Shown here one piece after another: positions 1 to 8,577 of a stretch of 64,000 nucleotides of DNA (position 1 is the stretch's first letter; the number at the start of each line of letters is the position of its first letter). The DNA lies in assembly GCF_026016445.1 (NCBI RefSeq), contig NZ_CP096147.1:2144501-2208500 (forward strand), in the 5' to 3' direction. Source of the DNA: Cognatishimia activa. GTDB taxonomy: Bacteria > Pseudomonadota > Alphaproteobacteria > Rhodobacterales > Rhodobacteraceae. The notes under the pieces were generated by a model, which worked only from the letters and a program-made list of their open reading frames with translations, had not been told where the DNA came from and did no database searches. The position numbers were made by a program, and so were the translations under genes.

Positions 1-296
1 TTCTCTCGATCTTCCAGGCAAGTGAGTATAGCAACTCTGGTTAAGTTCATATTGGAAACACGGAACGCTAATGAGGCCACCCACATCCCGCTCGGTGGTT
101 TAGGTCTCAGCAGCGGTTTCCTAAGTGCCTCGTTCGATTTTCTAAGCGAACAATCCGAATTGTCCGACGTGGGATGTGTAGCAAAATGTGAGGCAGATTG
201 TGTAGCAAAACAAGTTAGAGACCAAAGCGAGCACAACCAAAATACAAAGTTATCCAATTAAACCAAATAGATATTCACAATTTCTCTTGATTTAAA
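1..296. other. Left edge: no assignable gene
   Basis: This stretch lies 3' of tRNA-Phe. It looks AT-richer than the rest of the window and I see no recognisable gene in it. One open frame (GTG at 22 to a stop at 261) has no family resemblance and no clear ribosome-binding site. The notable content is a 12-base direct repeat (175-186 and 199-210). The flank of a tRNA 3' end is a common integration site for mobile elements, so this may be the edge of an element lying further left; that is inference. Confidence 0.4.
175..210. repeat. 12-bp direct repeat beside tRNA-Phe
   Basis: TGTGTAGCAAAA occurs at 175-186 and again at 199-210, offset by 24 bp. Tandem short direct repeats near a tRNA 3' end can be arm-type sites of tyrosine integrases. 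No integrase is visible in the window, so the role is unknown. Confidence 0.45.
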
Positions 297-371
297 TGGT
301 GCCCGAGGGCGGAATCGAACCACCGACACGAGGATTTTCAATCCACTGCTCTACCCCTGAGCTACCCGGGC
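297..371 (-). tRNA. tRNA-Phe (GAA)
   Basis: A 75-nt cloverleaf on the minus strand. It has a 7-bp acceptor stem (one G-U pair), D stem GCTC/GAGC, anticodon loop TTGAAAA with anticodon GAA, T loop TTCGATT, and an encoded CCA at 297-299. The anticodon stem GTGGA/TCCTC contains a U28-U42 mismatch where many alphaproteobacterial tRNA-Phe genes have a Watson-Crick pair. It follows yacG in the same direction, separated by 78 bp that contain a small GAGTGA/TCACTC hairpin (378-393), so co-transcription with processing is plausible. Confidence 0.95.
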
Positions 372-449
372 ACGGGTGAGTGATCTCTCACTCGGGTTTG
401 CGCGTTCTATGTCAGGGCTGCGGTGGTGTCTAAGGGGATATTCAAAAAA

Positions 450-644
450 TTAGTGCAGTTGGCCGTCTTTTTTTGAACCCACTGATTGGGCCTCAGAAAT
501 TGCGTCTTCCAGAGCCTCATCCTCCACCGCTGGAGTGCTGTATTCTTCGTTCAGCCATTTGCCTAAGTCGATGTCAGCACAGCGTTTTGAACAAAAAGGA
601 CGGTAGCTTTGTGCGGTGGATTTATTGCAGATTGGGCAGGCCAT
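450..644 (-). CDS. yacG: YacG-type zinc protein, DNA gyrase inhibitor family
   Basis: A 64-residue protein with a four-cysteine zinc site: C3 and C6 (CPIC), then C18 and C22 (FCSKRC). After this comes the typical DLGKWLNEEY segment and an acidic, variable tail. This matches YacG in length and motif; E. coli YacG binds GyrB and inhibits gyrase. The gene starts 2 bp after the stop of the RNase E/G-like gene and is probably its last operon partner before tRNA-Phe. The neighbouring RNase lacks its own zinc-link cysteines, which makes the adjacency curious, but no functional link is shown. Confidence 0.9.
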   Translation of the reverse strand: MACPICNKSTAQSYRPFCSKRCADIDLGKWLNEEYSTPAVEDEALEDAISEAQSVGSKKDGQLH

Positions 645-646
645 TT

Positions 647-1663
647 TCAGAGGCCCTCAAGAGGCAGGCGGTCGCGTTTGCGCTGTAGCTCGAAATGTCC
701 CAGAGGGGTCCATCCCGCCATCACAGTCTCGACACCATCAGCTTTCAAAGCTGCACGCAATGTGCTCTCAAAAATCCGGCGATCTTTCTTTGGTATGGGG
801 GCCGCATCTATTGTAATCTGACCGCCAAGGCCGCGTAAACGTAACTGACGTGGCAGGTCTTTTGCTGCAGATATATTGGCTTGCAGCGCAGCGCCAGGCG
901 ATGTGTCGCGACCTGTGTTGACATCCACCGCGACCAAAGCCCGGGTGGGTTCAACAAACATATAGGCGCCGTTGCCAAGCGACACGCGCGGGTGTGAAAG
1001 ATCTTCCAGCGCATCAAGGACACCATGCGTGTCAAAAGACCCGGGACTCGTCACGACATCAGCCGGATCGATCCATTCGCGCCACGCAAGCACATGCGGG
1101 CCATCGCCTTCCGATAGCTTTTCTGCAGGGCCTTCGGTTTCGCTCATGATCGCGGTGGCCATATCCTCCATGGAGGCGATGTCCTCGGCAATTTCATCGA
1201 CATCTTCAGCCGTGCAGCAGGACCTTAGGATCAGCCCCATATCGCCTTCCTGCATGACGCCATGCGCAATGCCTTTCAGGGTATCGCGCAAATCGTCATC
1301 TTTGATCGAACGGCTTACATTCAAACCCGGAGAATCTGGGGTGACAATTGCGTAGCGGCTTTTGAACAGAATTTTTTGCGTCACCGGAATGGCTTTGCCG
1401 TCTTCGGCATATCCAGTGACCTGTACCAAAAGCGGCTGCCCTGGCGAAAGGCCTTTGACCTGGCGCAGAAAGACATTTCCATCGGGCGTGGAGAGGAACA
1501 TTCCGCCCTGCCCTTTCATCGGGCGATCCGCAATGGCACGGTAAATCGTGCCCGGCCGCGGCGCATCGTTGTCAATCAGGAAATCATGAAGTTTGCCATC
1601 CACCATCAGTGCCGCAGCTTCGCGGCCATTCAAATGGTCGAGGATGATTTGACGCCCTTTCAT
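647..1663 (-). CDS. rng: Short ribonuclease E/G family protein
   Basis: A 338-residue RNase E/G homologue expected to cleave single-stranded RNA in rRNA maturation or mRNA decay. The N-terminal third has an S1-like stretch. The catalytic region contains [14 protein letters not shown] (equivalent to D303 of E. coli RNase E) and [10 protein letters not shown] (second catalytic Asp). It is much shorter than E. coli RNase G (489 aa) and stops before the CPRCxG zinc-link that holds RNase E/G dimers together. Its start overlaps the maf stop by 4 bases, and yacG follows 2 bp downstream. A full-length RNase E presumably lies elsewhere. Confidence 0.85.
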   Translation of the reverse strand: MKGRQIILDHLNGREAAALMVDGKLHDFLIDNDAPRPGTIYRAIADRPMKGQGGMFLSTPDGNVFLRQVKGLSPGQPLLVQVTGYAEDGKAIPVTQKILFKSRYAIVTPDSPGLNVSRSIKDDDLRDTLKGIAHGVMQEGDMGLILRSCCTAEDVDEIAEDIASMEDMATAIMSETEGPAEKLSEGDGPHVLAWREWIDPADVVTSPGSFDTHGVLDALEDLSHPRVSLGNGAYMFVEPTRALVAVDVNTGRDTSPGAALQANISAAKDLPRQLRLRGLGGQITIDAAPIPKKDRRIFESTLRAALKADGVETVMAGWTPLGHFELQRKRDRLPLEGL

Positions 1664-2238
1664 GGCATCTCCTTATAAAGCGGATAGCCCGCTGCACTGA
1701 GCAGCGCCGCGGTTTCAGCCAGCGGCAACCCTACAATACCGGTAAAAGACCCACTGATCCACGGAATGAAGGCTCCGGCTGGACCTTGAATGGCGTAGCC
1801 GCCTGCTTTGCCTTCCCAGTCACCCGTCGCGAGATAGAAATTCAGCTCATCATCAGAGAGGCGTTTCATCTTGGCCTGGCTGACAACATCACGCTGCCAG
1901 AACTGGTCGCCTCGTTTTATGGCAACCGAGGTGATAATACGGTGACGACGGCCACCCAAGGCAATCAAAAATTCTGCAGCTTCAGACGCATCTGCAGGTT
2001 TGCCCATAATGCGGCGACCCAGCGCGACGGTTGTATCAGCGCAAAGCACGATATCATCGGTATCTGCCTGAACAGCAGCAACTTTTTCCCGTGCAATACG
2101 GCTACAATAATCTTTGGGAAGCTCACCCTTATGGGGCGTTTCATCGATATCAGGGGGGCGAATATCATCCGCCACAACCCCGATTTGTGCCAGCAATTCA
2201 CGACGCCTTGGGCTGCCTGAGCCGAGGATCAGTGTCAT
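1660..2238 (-). CDS. maf: Maf-like nucleoside triphosphate pyrophosphatase
   Basis: A 192-residue Maf/HAM1-fold protein that should hydrolyse non-canonical or specific NTPs to NMP and pyrophosphate. The N-terminal signature [10 protein letters not shown] is present, as are the catalytic CADTTVALG segment and a [13 protein letters not shown] segment typical of Maf proteins. It sits between infA and the RNase gene, a common arrangement in alphaproteobacteria, and overlaps the RNase start by 4 bases. Whether it is YhdE-like (dTTP/UTP) or YceF-like (7-methyl-GTP) cannot be settled from the sequence alone. Confidence 0.92.
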   Translation of the reverse strand: MTLILGSGSPRRRELLAQIGVVADDIRPPDIDETPHKGELPKDYCSRIAREKVAAVQADTDDIVLCADTTVALGRRIMGKPADASEAAEFLIALGGRRHRIITSVAIKRGDQFWQRDVVSQAKMKRLSDDELNFYLATGDWEGKAGGYAIQGPAGAFIPWISGSFTGIVGLPLAETAALLSAAGYPLYKEMP

Positions 2239-2272
2239 ATCACCAAACCTGCAAACAGCCGCAAAAGCGGAA

Positions 2273-2491
2273 TTACTTGAAGCGGTAATTGATCCGACCT
2301 TTGGTCAGATCGTATGGGGTCATTTCGACCTGAACTTTGTCGCCTGCGAGAACGCGGATGCGGTTCTTGCGCATTTTACCTGCCGTGTGAGCGATGATTT
2401 CATGGCCGTTTTCCAGCTCGACCCGAAATGTCGCATTTGGCAGGAGTTCCTTTACGACGCCGGGAAATTCGAGCAGTTCTTCCTTGGCCAT
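2273..2491 (-). CDS. infA: Translation initiation factor IF-1
   Basis: A 72-residue single-domain OB-fold protein that binds the 30S A site with IF-2 and IF-3. The sequence [13 protein letters not shown] through the [20 protein letters not shown] core to the terminal GRINYRFK is a standard bacterial IF-1. I chose the ATG at 2491 because it gives the conserved MAKEE start and follows GGAGAAACC; an upstream in-frame ATG would add seven atypical residues. It lies 34 bp upstream of maf and begins the infA-maf-RNase-yacG run. Confidence 0.97.
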   Translation of the reverse strand: MAKEELLEFPGVVKELLPNATFRVELENGHEIIAHTAGKMRKNRIRVLAGDKVQVEMTPYDLTKGRINYRFK

Positions 2492-2611
2492 GGTTTCTCC
2501 TTCACAAAACACCCGTCCATTACGGGCGATCCCTTAAATGGTTGCAAATTGCCTGATTTACAAGCGCATTTTGCAGCTATCTCGTAAATATGAACAGTTT
2601 ACGGACCTCGA

Positions 2612-3064
2612 TCAGCCCTCTTCACCCCAAGCTTCTTTCAATCGCTCGATAATTTCATCACGAGACTTCCGGTAGGCATCCAGTTTGGCGTCCCGTGTTT
2701 CCCCCTTGCCGGTCGGATCCGGAATCGGCCAAAACTGCAGGTCCATGTGGAACCATCGTGTCAGTTCCTGCGCTTTGGCATGGCTCGCAGGCGAAAGCGC
2801 TACAACCATATCGAAGCTGGAAAGCTGATCGCCGAGTTCTTCCAACTCTTCAAAGGAGCGAGAGCGATGACGTGAGAGCTCGACGCCAATTTCCTGACAG
2901 ACCGCAATGGCAAAACCATCAATCTCCAGATCATTGCTCAGGCCCGCCGACTGCACATAGGTATCTGTTCCAAATAGCTGTTTCATAATGCCTTCAGCCA
3001 TCGGAGAGCGTACAGCATTGTGGTCACAGCAAAAGAGAACCGACTGTGGAAGATCGAAGGCCAT
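2612..3064 (-). CDS. Low-molecular-weight protein-tyrosine-phosphatase family protein
   Basis: A 150-residue LMW-PTP/arsenate-reductase fold protein. The P-loop reads C13-DHNAV-R19-S (C-X5-R-S) directly after the first beta strand, and the general-acid Asp lies in the IPDPTGKG loop. It should dephosphorylate a phosphotyrosine or other phosphomonoester. An ArsC-type arsenate reductase would need extra resolving cysteines; only the adjacent C12 is seen, so I favour phosphatase. It starts 3 bp after the UPF0262 gene and is likely co-translated with it. This pair followed by infA is a recurrent alphaproteobacterial arrangement. Confidence 0.85.
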   Translation of the reverse strand: MAFDLPQSVLFCCDHNAVRSPMAEGIMKQLFGTDTYVQSAGLSNDLEIDGFAIAVCQEIGVELSRHRSRSFEELEELGDQLSSFDMVVALSPASHAKAQELTRWFHMDLQFWPIPDPTGKGETRDAKLDAYRKSRDEIIERLKEAWGEEG

Positions 3065-3067
3065 GAA

Positions 3068-3547
3068 TTAGCCTCCGAAATGCAGAACGCAGATCAAGGT
3101 GAACAGGCGGCGCGCTGTGTCGTGATCGACATCGGCCTTTTCTTCCAAACGCTCGGCGAGGATGCGCGCGCCTTCGTCATGGATGCCGCGACGGGCCATA
3201 TCAATGGTTTCAATCTGGCTGGGCGGCATGTTCTTCACGGCATCAAAATAGCTTTCGCAGATCTGCCAGTAATCTTTGACAACCTGACGAAAGGGAGAGA
3301 GGGACAAATGAAATTCTGCCGCCTTACTACCCGCATCGGTTGCAATGTCAAAGACCAATCTCTTGTCGCGAATGGCCAATTCGACAGAATATGGACCGTC
3401 AGGAATTTCACGATCTGCGCGTTTGGGCAGATCGAAAGTATTCTTTTCGATCAGGTCAAAAATTGCGACGCGTCGCTCCTGTTCAATTTCAGGAGTCGGC
3501 GGCGGCAAATTGCGATCATCAATTTCAATGCGGCTAATATAGCTCAT
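3068..3547 (-). CDS. UPF0262 family protein
   Basis: A 159-residue protein of the uncharacterised UPF0262 family, recognised from the MSYISRIEIDD start, the DGPYSVELAIRDKRLVFDI strand pattern, the LSLSPFRQVVKDYWQICESYFDAV core and the RRGIHDEGARIL segment. It is found mainly in alphaproteobacteria, typically between hisD and infA. No catalytic motif or membrane segment is visible and the function is unknown. Here the link to hisD is broken by a gene on the opposite strand. Confidence 0.85.
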   Translation of the reverse strand: MSYISRIEIDDRNLPPPTPEIEQERRVAIFDLIEKNTFDLPKRADREIPDGPYSVELAIRDKRLVFDIATDAGSKAAEFHLSLSPFRQVVKDYWQICESYFDAVKNMPPSQIETIDMARRGIHDEGARILAERLEEKADVDHDTARRLFTLICVLHFGG

Positions 3548-3605
3548 GGATCAACCTGTACCTGACTGCACCAAAAACAGGTAGCCTATGACGGCCAGAC
3601 GAGCA

Positions 3606-3657
3606 ATGCGGCATCGCCGCATGGGTAGTAATGCGGGGTCTGTTGGCAACGGTTGCC
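3606..3657. promoter_or_regulatory. Inverted repeats between UPF0262 and SDR genes
   Basis: The 142-bp divergent region holds a perfect ATGCGGC/GCCGCAT inverted repeat (3606-3612 and 3616-3622, 3-nt loop) and a second small one, GGCAA/TTGCC (3645-3657). They could be operator sites for one of the divergent genes. No regulator is encoded alongside. Confidence 0.35.
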
Positions 3658-3689
3658 CAATGGCGCATTAAGACCTGAACGGAGGAACT

Positions 3690-4448
3690 ATGACAGATTA
3701 CGGTGTTTTTTCCCTGAAAGGCCAACGCGCGCTGATCACAGGAAGTAGCTCTGGCTTGGGGTTTGAGATCGCAAAGCTCTTAGCGGAAGCCGGTGCAGAG
3801 GTCTGGGTCAACGGTCGTGATTCGAGCACTGTTGACACCGCTGTTCAGGAAATTGGGCCCCATGCACATTCAGCGGTCTTTGATGTGGCAGACCAAACAG
3901 CTGCAAGCGATACGCTATCAGAAATAGAAGCTTCGGGTGGGCTTTCCATCTTGGTGAACAATGTCGGCATGCGCGATCGCAGGAGCCTTCAGGAGTTTTC
4001 AGAAGACGATATAGTAAATCTCCTAAAGGTTGATCTAATGGCTCCATTTGCGTTGTCGCAAAAAGCGGCTCTCGGAATGGTAAAGCGAGGATATGGGCGC
4101 ATTGTGAATATTAGCTCGATTGCTGGTTTGATCGCGCAGTCAAATGACGCGCTTTATACTACGGCCAAAGCGGGTTTGAACGGAATGACACGGGCCATGG
4201 CAGCTGAACTTGGCACACAGGGTGTCACCGTCAACGCAGTCGCGCCGGGGTTCTTCAAAACCGCGCCGAATGCTTTGGCGGCCGAAGATCCCAACATTCA
4301 AAAACGACTGGAGATGTCGTCATCGCTAAAACGTTGGGGCGAACCCAGAGAGCTTGCGCCTGCGGTGCTTTTCCTCGCCTCCCCTGCCGCAAGCTTTGTC
4401 ACTGGACAGGTCATGGCTGTGGACGGCGGCTTCACAGCGCACTATTGA
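3690..4448 (+). CDS. SDR family NAD(P)-dependent oxidoreductase
   Basis: A 252-residue classical short-chain dehydrogenase. It has TGSSSGLG (cofactor loop, about residues 16-23), NNVGMR, the catalytic NISS serine and YTTAK (Tyr-Lys pair), and the usual C-terminal [10 protein letters not shown]. It should oxidise or reduce a small alcohol or ketone; gluconate-5-dehydrogenase-like or 3-oxoacyl-ACP-reductase-like substrates fit equally well. The ATG at 3690 follows GGAGGAACT. It is transcribed against its neighbours, inside a block otherwise conserved on the minus strand, and converges on hisD with only 2 bp between stops, which suggests later insertion. Confidence 0.85.
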   Translation: MTDYGVFSLKGQRALITGSSSGLGFEIAKLLAEAGAEVWVNGRDSSTVDTAVQEIGPHAHSAVFDVADQTAASDTLSEIEASGGLSILVNNVGMRDRRSLQEFSEDDIVNLLKVDLMAPFALSQKAALGMVKRGYGRIVNISSIAGLIAQSNDALYTTAKAGLNGMTRAMAAELGTQGVTVNAVAPGFFKTAPNALAAEDPNIQKRLEMSSSLKRWGEPRELAPAVLFLASPAASFVTGQVMAVDGGFTAHY

Positions 4449-4450
4449 GA

Positions 4451-5755
4451 TTATTTCTGGTTCAGAGCGTCCAGCCGAGCCAGTACGGACAGTCCGTGTG
4501 CCTCGAGGCTTTCGCTTTCTGCCAAAGCTGCAGCAGCCGGACCAATGGCACGCAGACTATCCAGTGTCATCTTGGACAGGGTCGTGCGCTTGAGGAAGTC
4601 CATGACTGACAGGCCAGAGCTAAATCGAGCGGAGCGTGCGGTTGGCAGAACGTGGTTTGGTCCACCGACGTAGTCACCAATGGCTTCTGGCGTGAACTGG
4701 CCCAGGAAAATGGCGCCAGCGTGAGTGATATTCTCGGACAGAGCATCTGGATCAGCGACACACAGCTCTAAGTGTTCTGGCGCAATACGATCTGACAGGC
4801 GCGCAGCTTCATCCAGATCAGTCACTGTGATCACCGCGCCAAAATCACGCCAACTTGCACCTGCGATGGCACGACGCTCCAGCGTTTCAAGACGTTTTTC
4901 AACAGCTTGCGCCACCTGTTGACCAAAAGCGGCGTCATCCGTGATCAGGATCGACTGTGCGCTTTCATCGTGCTCTGCTTGGCTTAGCAAATCGAGCGCG
5001 ATCCAATCCGGGTTGTTGTCTTTGTCTGCAATCACAAGGATTTCAGACGGACCCGCAATCATGTCGATGCCAACCTTGCCAAACACACGGCGTTTGGCTG
5101 CTGCAACAAATGCGTTGCCCGGCCCCGTGATCTTATCAACAGCCGCAATGGTTTCTGTGCCATAGGCCAAAGCCGCCACCGCCTGTGCGCCGCCAATGCG
5201 GTAGATTTCGTCGACCCCAGCCAGTCGTGCGGCCAACAGAACCAATGGGTTTGCAATGCCATCTGGCGTTGGAACAACGATCGCAAGTCGTTCAACACCC
5301 GCAACTTTGGCAGGAATGGCGTTCATCAACACTGAAGACGGGTAGCTTGCAAGACCGCCGGGAACATAAAGGCCCGCTGCCGAGACCGCAGTCCAACGCC
5401 AGCCTAATGTCGCGCCGCTTTCATCTGTCCAGCTATCGTCCGCTGGCATTTGCCGCGCGTGATAGGCGCGAATGCGGTCTGCCGCCAATTCTAGCGCTGC
5501 CCGCTCTTCATCAGACACCTCAGCGCAGTAGGCGTCAATTTCCGCCTCTGAAAAGCGCATCGTTTCAGACGTGAGCTCTAGGCGGTCAAATTTCGCCGTC
5601 AGCTCCAGCACCGCCGCATCACCACGGTTGCGCACGTCTGAAATGATCTCAGCCACAACCGCATCCACATCCGGGCTGTCTTCGCGCTTTGCGCCGAGCA
5701 AGGCTGTGAACTGGGTTTCAAAATCCGCATCCTGCGTGTTCAGAAACTGGGGCAT
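4451..5755 (-). CDS. hisD: Histidinol dehydrogenase
   Basis: A 434-residue zinc enzyme that catalyses the last two NAD-dependent oxidations of histidine synthesis, histidinol to histidine. Family landmarks are GLYVPGG, GPGNAFVAAAKR, AGPSEILVIAD, the metal/catalytic SQAEHDE and APEHLEL segments, and the late LEAHGLSV histidine. I placed the start at 5755 (MPQFLN) because AAGGAGAGCCAC precedes it; a longer frame adds 16 unlikely residues. No other his gene is adjacent, as is usual in Rhodobacterales, where hisD sits apart from the main his genes. Confidence 0.96.
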   Translation of the reverse strand: MPQFLNTQDADFETQFTALLGAKREDSPDVDAVVAEIISDVRNRGDAAVLELTAKFDRLELTSETMRFSEAEIDAYCAEVSDEERAALELAADRIRAYHARQMPADDSWTDESGATLGWRWTAVSAAGLYVPGGLASYPSSVLMNAIPAKVAGVERLAIVVPTPDGIANPLVLLAARLAGVDEIYRIGGAQAVAALAYGTETIAAVDKITGPGNAFVAAAKRRVFGKVGIDMIAGPSEILVIADKDNNPDWIALDLLSQAEHDESAQSILITDDAAFGQQVAQAVEKRLETLERRAIAGASWRDFGAVITVTDLDEAARLSDRIAPEHLELCVADPDALSENITHAGAIFLGQFTPEAIGDYVGGPNHVLPTARSARFSSGLSVMDFLKRTTLSKMTLDSLRAIGPAAAALAESESLEAHGLSVLARLDALNQK

Positions 5756-5799
5756 GTGGCTCTCCTTTGCGACGCTCTTAGCGGGCAACGCAGCAAGCC

Positions 5800-6276
5800 T
5801 CAAGTATTACTGGAAATCAGCTGCTTTCGCATGGGCTGTCCATCGGTCGTATAACAAACAACACGCTCGCCATCGATCTCCCACCCTTGCTTTAAGTAAT
5901 AGTCCTGCGCGGTCTTGGAGCTGACCAGACGCGCCGCATCAACTCCTTTATCACGCATTTCATTTTCCATGTGCTGCAACAGGGCGGAACTATGCCCCTG
6001 CCCACGCGCGTCCGGCGCCACATACAGAAGTTGGATCATCCCATCAGTGGAGTAGCAACCGACGGCGCCGATGCCCTCGTTCGCGAGACTAAGGCGCATA
6101 TGGGCACCCTCTTTGAGCCATTGGCAAATGTGCTCCGGAGACTTGTTTTCGATCCAACCCTTAATCAGTTCAGGATCATCCAAATGGTCCGCCGCACAAA
6201 GCTCGGTAATAGAACGGATCAGCACATTGCTGATCTCATTGGCATCTTCGAGAGTGGCTTGGCGAATTTCTGGCAT
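5800..6276 (-). CDS. GNAT family N-acetyltransferase
   Basis: A 158-residue single-domain GNAT protein. The acetyl-CoA binding motif is seen in LYVAPDARGQGHSSALLQHME (split here as APDARGQGHSSAL), preceded by the beta-4 strand GMIQLLYV and followed by the YYLKQGWE segment typical of the family C-terminus. The substrate is unknown. The start at 6276 follows AGGAGGCCCT. It lies between DUF2948 and hisD on the same strand and may be part of that transcript, although it is not a usual member of the block. Confidence 0.85.
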   Translation of the reverse strand: MPEIRQATLEDANEISNVLIRSITELCAADHLDDPELIKGWIENKSPEHICQWLKEGAHMRLSLANEGIGAVGCYSTDGMIQLLYVAPDARGQGHSSALLQHMENEMRDKGVDAARLVSSKTAQDYYLKQGWEIDGERVVCYTTDGQPMRKQLISSNT

Positions 6277-6350
6277 AGGGCCTCCTGTGATCGGACCCTA
6301 TGCAGCGTAAAGAACCAAAGCAACCATGGTTTTAGGCTGCTTCACCCCAA

Positions 6351-6830
6351 TCACTCGTCGTGAGCCGGCACCTGCTTGGATGGCGCTATATAGGGGCGCG
6401 TGACATCTTTAAGCGCGACCTCAAGCGCTTCAACAGTCAGGCGGATCGCTCCATCCCCAGCCAATGTGACGGTGACCGCACCCGTCTGATCATCGGCTTG
6501 TTCGAATTCGACAGCAAGAACCGATAGGATCATATCTCGATCAGAGCGATCGACACCCTGGCTCGCGACTTTCAATACGTTTTCGATAACCAACAAGGAC
6601 TGCACACGTTCGACATCGCGCCGACGACTTTCGGCATTGTCTCGATCTTCCCAGCGGAAACGGTTCAGCAAAATGGCAAAGCGGCGGTCTTTGGCACGCC
6701 AGGTCATTTCAGTTACCGGGAATACAGCATCCTGCACCAGAGCAGAAACAACCTGCAGGTCTTCGCTGTCCAGTGCCCCAAGATTTAAGGGTGCTTCGCG
6801 ACCATCTTCGAACCGTGCATCTTCACTCAT
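6351..6830 (-). CDS. DUF2948 family protein
   Basis: A 159-residue protein of the uncharacterised DUF2948 family: [23 protein letters not shown], then [22 protein letters not shown], and a C-terminal [21 protein letters not shown]. The gene typically follows murA in alphaproteobacteria and here overlaps its stop codon by 4 bases, so translational coupling is likely. No enzymatic motif or signal peptide is visible. Function unknown; a role near peptidoglycan precursor synthesis would be guesswork based on position. Confidence 0.82.
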   Translation of the reverse strand: MSEDARFEDGREAPLNLGALDSEDLQVVSALVQDAVFPVTEMTWRAKDRRFAILLNRFRWEDRDNAESRRRDVERVQSLLVIENVLKVASQGVDRSDRDMILSVLAVEFEQADDQTGAVTVTLAGDGAIRLTVEALEVALKDVTRPYIAPSKQVPAHDE

Positions 6831-8089
6831 ACGCCTTCCACCCTCTCGATCAACGCGCCTACGTTGCTCAGTTTTTCTTCCAACCGTTCGTAACCACGGT
6901 CAAGGTGATAGACGCGGTTCACCAGCGTTTCCCCTTCTGCCGCCAGACCCGCAAGGATCAAAGACACGGAGGCTCGCAAATCTGTCGCCATCACAGGCGC
7001 ACCCTTTAGTTTTTCAACGCCATGGACGGTCGCAGTACCACCGGCAACCTCAATATTTGCGCCCATGCGGATCAATTCCGGTGCGTGCATAAAGCGATTT
7101 TCAAAGATTGTTTCTTCCAAAACCGAAGTACCCTCTGCAAAGCACATCATGGCCATGAACTGCGCCTGTAGATCGGTTGGGAAACCTGGGAAGGGCGCTG
7201 TGGCAACATCCACTGCTTTCAGGCGGCCACCCGGATGGCGCACCTTCAGGCCAAGGTCCGTTTCAGTGATCTCAAGACCGGCCTCTTCCATCTTATCGCA
7301 AAACGCCGCCAAAAGATCCCGACGTCCGCCAATACACTCTACTTCGCCGCCAGCAATCCCCGGCGCTGTCATGTATGTGCCCAATTCGATCCGGTCGGTG
7401 ATCACACGATGGGTCGTGCCATGCAAACGGTCCACACCGCGCACAACCATTGTCTCTGTGCCCGCACCTTCAATATCCGCGCCCATCGCGATCAAGCAAT
7501 CTGCGAGGGCTTTTGTATCAGGTTCACGGGCAGCGTTTTTGATGACCGTGGTGCCTTTCGCGAGCACAGCCGCACACATGATATTCTCAGTCGCGCCCAC
7601 AGAAGGGAACGGGAATTCAATCTCCGCACCTTTCAAATCGCCAGAGGCATGCACATAGCCGTCTTTCAATTCGACCTTGGCTCCAAGCTTTTCCAAACCG
7701 GTCAGGTGAAAATCAACGGCACGCGCACCGATCGCACAGCCACCCGGCAGAGACACAACAGCTTCGCCAGTGCGGCCAATCAATGGGCCCAGCACATTAA
7801 ATGACGCACGCAGTTTACGTACCATGTCGTAATGCGCGAGATGAGATGTCAAAGCGGACGCAGAGAACGCCAGAGTGCCGCCTTCGTTCAGGCGCCCAAT
7901 CTCTACCCCCAGGCTTTCAAGCAGCGTCGATAGCGTAGCGACATCTGACAGGCGCGGCACATTCGTTAATGTCAGCGGCTCTTCGGACAGCAGCGAAGCA
8001 CACATCAGTTTCAGACAAGTGTTCTTAGCCCCTGCAATTGGGATTTGGCCTTTCAGCGCGCCATTACCTTTTACGAGAATCGAATCCAT
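6827..8089 (-). CDS. murA: UDP-N-acetylglucosamine 1-carboxyvinyltransferase
   Basis: A 420-residue cytoplasmic enzyme of the EPSP-synthase fold that transfers enolpyruvate from PEP to UDP-GlcNAc, the first committed step of peptidoglycan synthesis. K22-N23 lie in PIAGAKN, and the PEP-loop cysteine is C118 in [13 protein letters not shown], so fosfomycin sensitivity would be expected. Length and the C-terminal [10 protein letters not shown] segment are typical. It follows a small gene without any gap and overlaps the DUF2948 gene by 4 bases. Confidence 0.97.
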   Translation of the reverse strand: MDSILVKGNGALKGQIPIAGAKNTCLKLMCASLLSEEPLTLTNVPRLSDVATLSTLLESLGVEIGRLNEGGTLAFSASALTSHLAHYDMVRKLRASFNVLGPLIGRTGEAVVSLPGGCAIGARAVDFHLTGLEKLGAKVELKDGYVHASGDLKGAEIEFPFPSVGATENIMCAAVLAKGTTVIKNAAREPDTKALADCLIAMGADIEGAGTETMVVRGVDRLHGTTHRVITDRIELGTYMTAPGIAGGEVECIGGRRDLLAAFCDKMEEAGLEITETDLGLKVRHPGGRLKAVDVATAPFPGFPTDLQAQFMAMMCFAEGTSVLEETIFENRFMHAPELIRMGANIEVAGGTATVHGVEKLKGAPVMATDLRASVSLILAGLAAEGETLVNRVYHLDRGYERLEEKLSNVGALIERVEGV

Positions 8090-8260
8090 TTACTCTTGTC
8101 CCTTATCCTGCACATTTGCCTCAGACCCCTCTTTTTCAACGCTGCGCGCACGGGCCTGCGCCTTACGGCGGCCCATATTGGCCTTCAGCGCGGCCTTCAA
8201 CCGTGCTTCGCGATCTTCCGCCTGTTTGGCTTTGCTTGAGGGTGGTTTTTTGCTCTCCAT
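8090..8260 (-). CDS. Small highly charged hypothetical protein upstream of murA
   Basis: A 56-residue Lys/Arg/Ala/Glu-rich protein (SSKAKQAEDREARLKAALKAN, then NMGRRKAQARARS). I start it at the ATG at 8260, which follows GGAAAGTGC; an upstream in-frame start would add 24 residues. The stop is immediately before the murA start, so it is very probably co-transcribed and coupled. The middle looks like one basic helix. Small proteins of this style precede murA in other Rhodobacterales, but I know of no function. Confidence 0.65.
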   Translation of the reverse strand: MESKKPPSSKAKQAEDREARLKAALKANMGRRKAQARARSVEKEGSEANVQDKGQE

Positions 8261-8378
8261 GCACTTTCCATACATGAGGTAAAAAAAACATTCCAGATGC
8301 CCTTGCGCGGGGGGGAATTTGAGTCTAATCACCGCGCCACGGTCGATGTCACTAACGTGCTCATCCTCGCCGACAGCT

Positions 8379-8453
8379 GCTGCTGTAGCTCAGTGGTAGA
8401 GCGCACCCTTGGTAAGGGTGAGGTCGGGAGTTCAATCCTCCCCAGCAGCACCA
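8379..8453 (+). tRNA. tRNA-Thr (GGT)
   Basis: A 75-nt cloverleaf with a perfect 7-bp acceptor stem GCTGCTG/CAGCAGC, D stem GCTC/GAGC, anticodon stem CACCC/GGGTG around loop TTGGTAA (anticodon GGT), T arm GGGAG-TTCAATC-CTCCC and encoded CCA. It stands alone, divergent from the murA block. Confidence 0.97.
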
Positions 8454-8577
8454 TCTCTCTTTGATAATTCATCCTTTAAAAACATCAGTTTTGCAGCCAT
8501 TGTATTTGCTTTGGAAGTGCGATTTTAGTCGCTTCACATGCGCGGAGTTCCCGCAAAATTTTGAGAAGGATTTTAGG

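Noticed and set aside
22..261. 79-codon open frame at the left edge
   Set aside because: No recognisable family, no convincing ribosome-binding site, GTG start, and the sequence shows a simple internal repeat. Treated as non-coding flank of tRNA-Phe.
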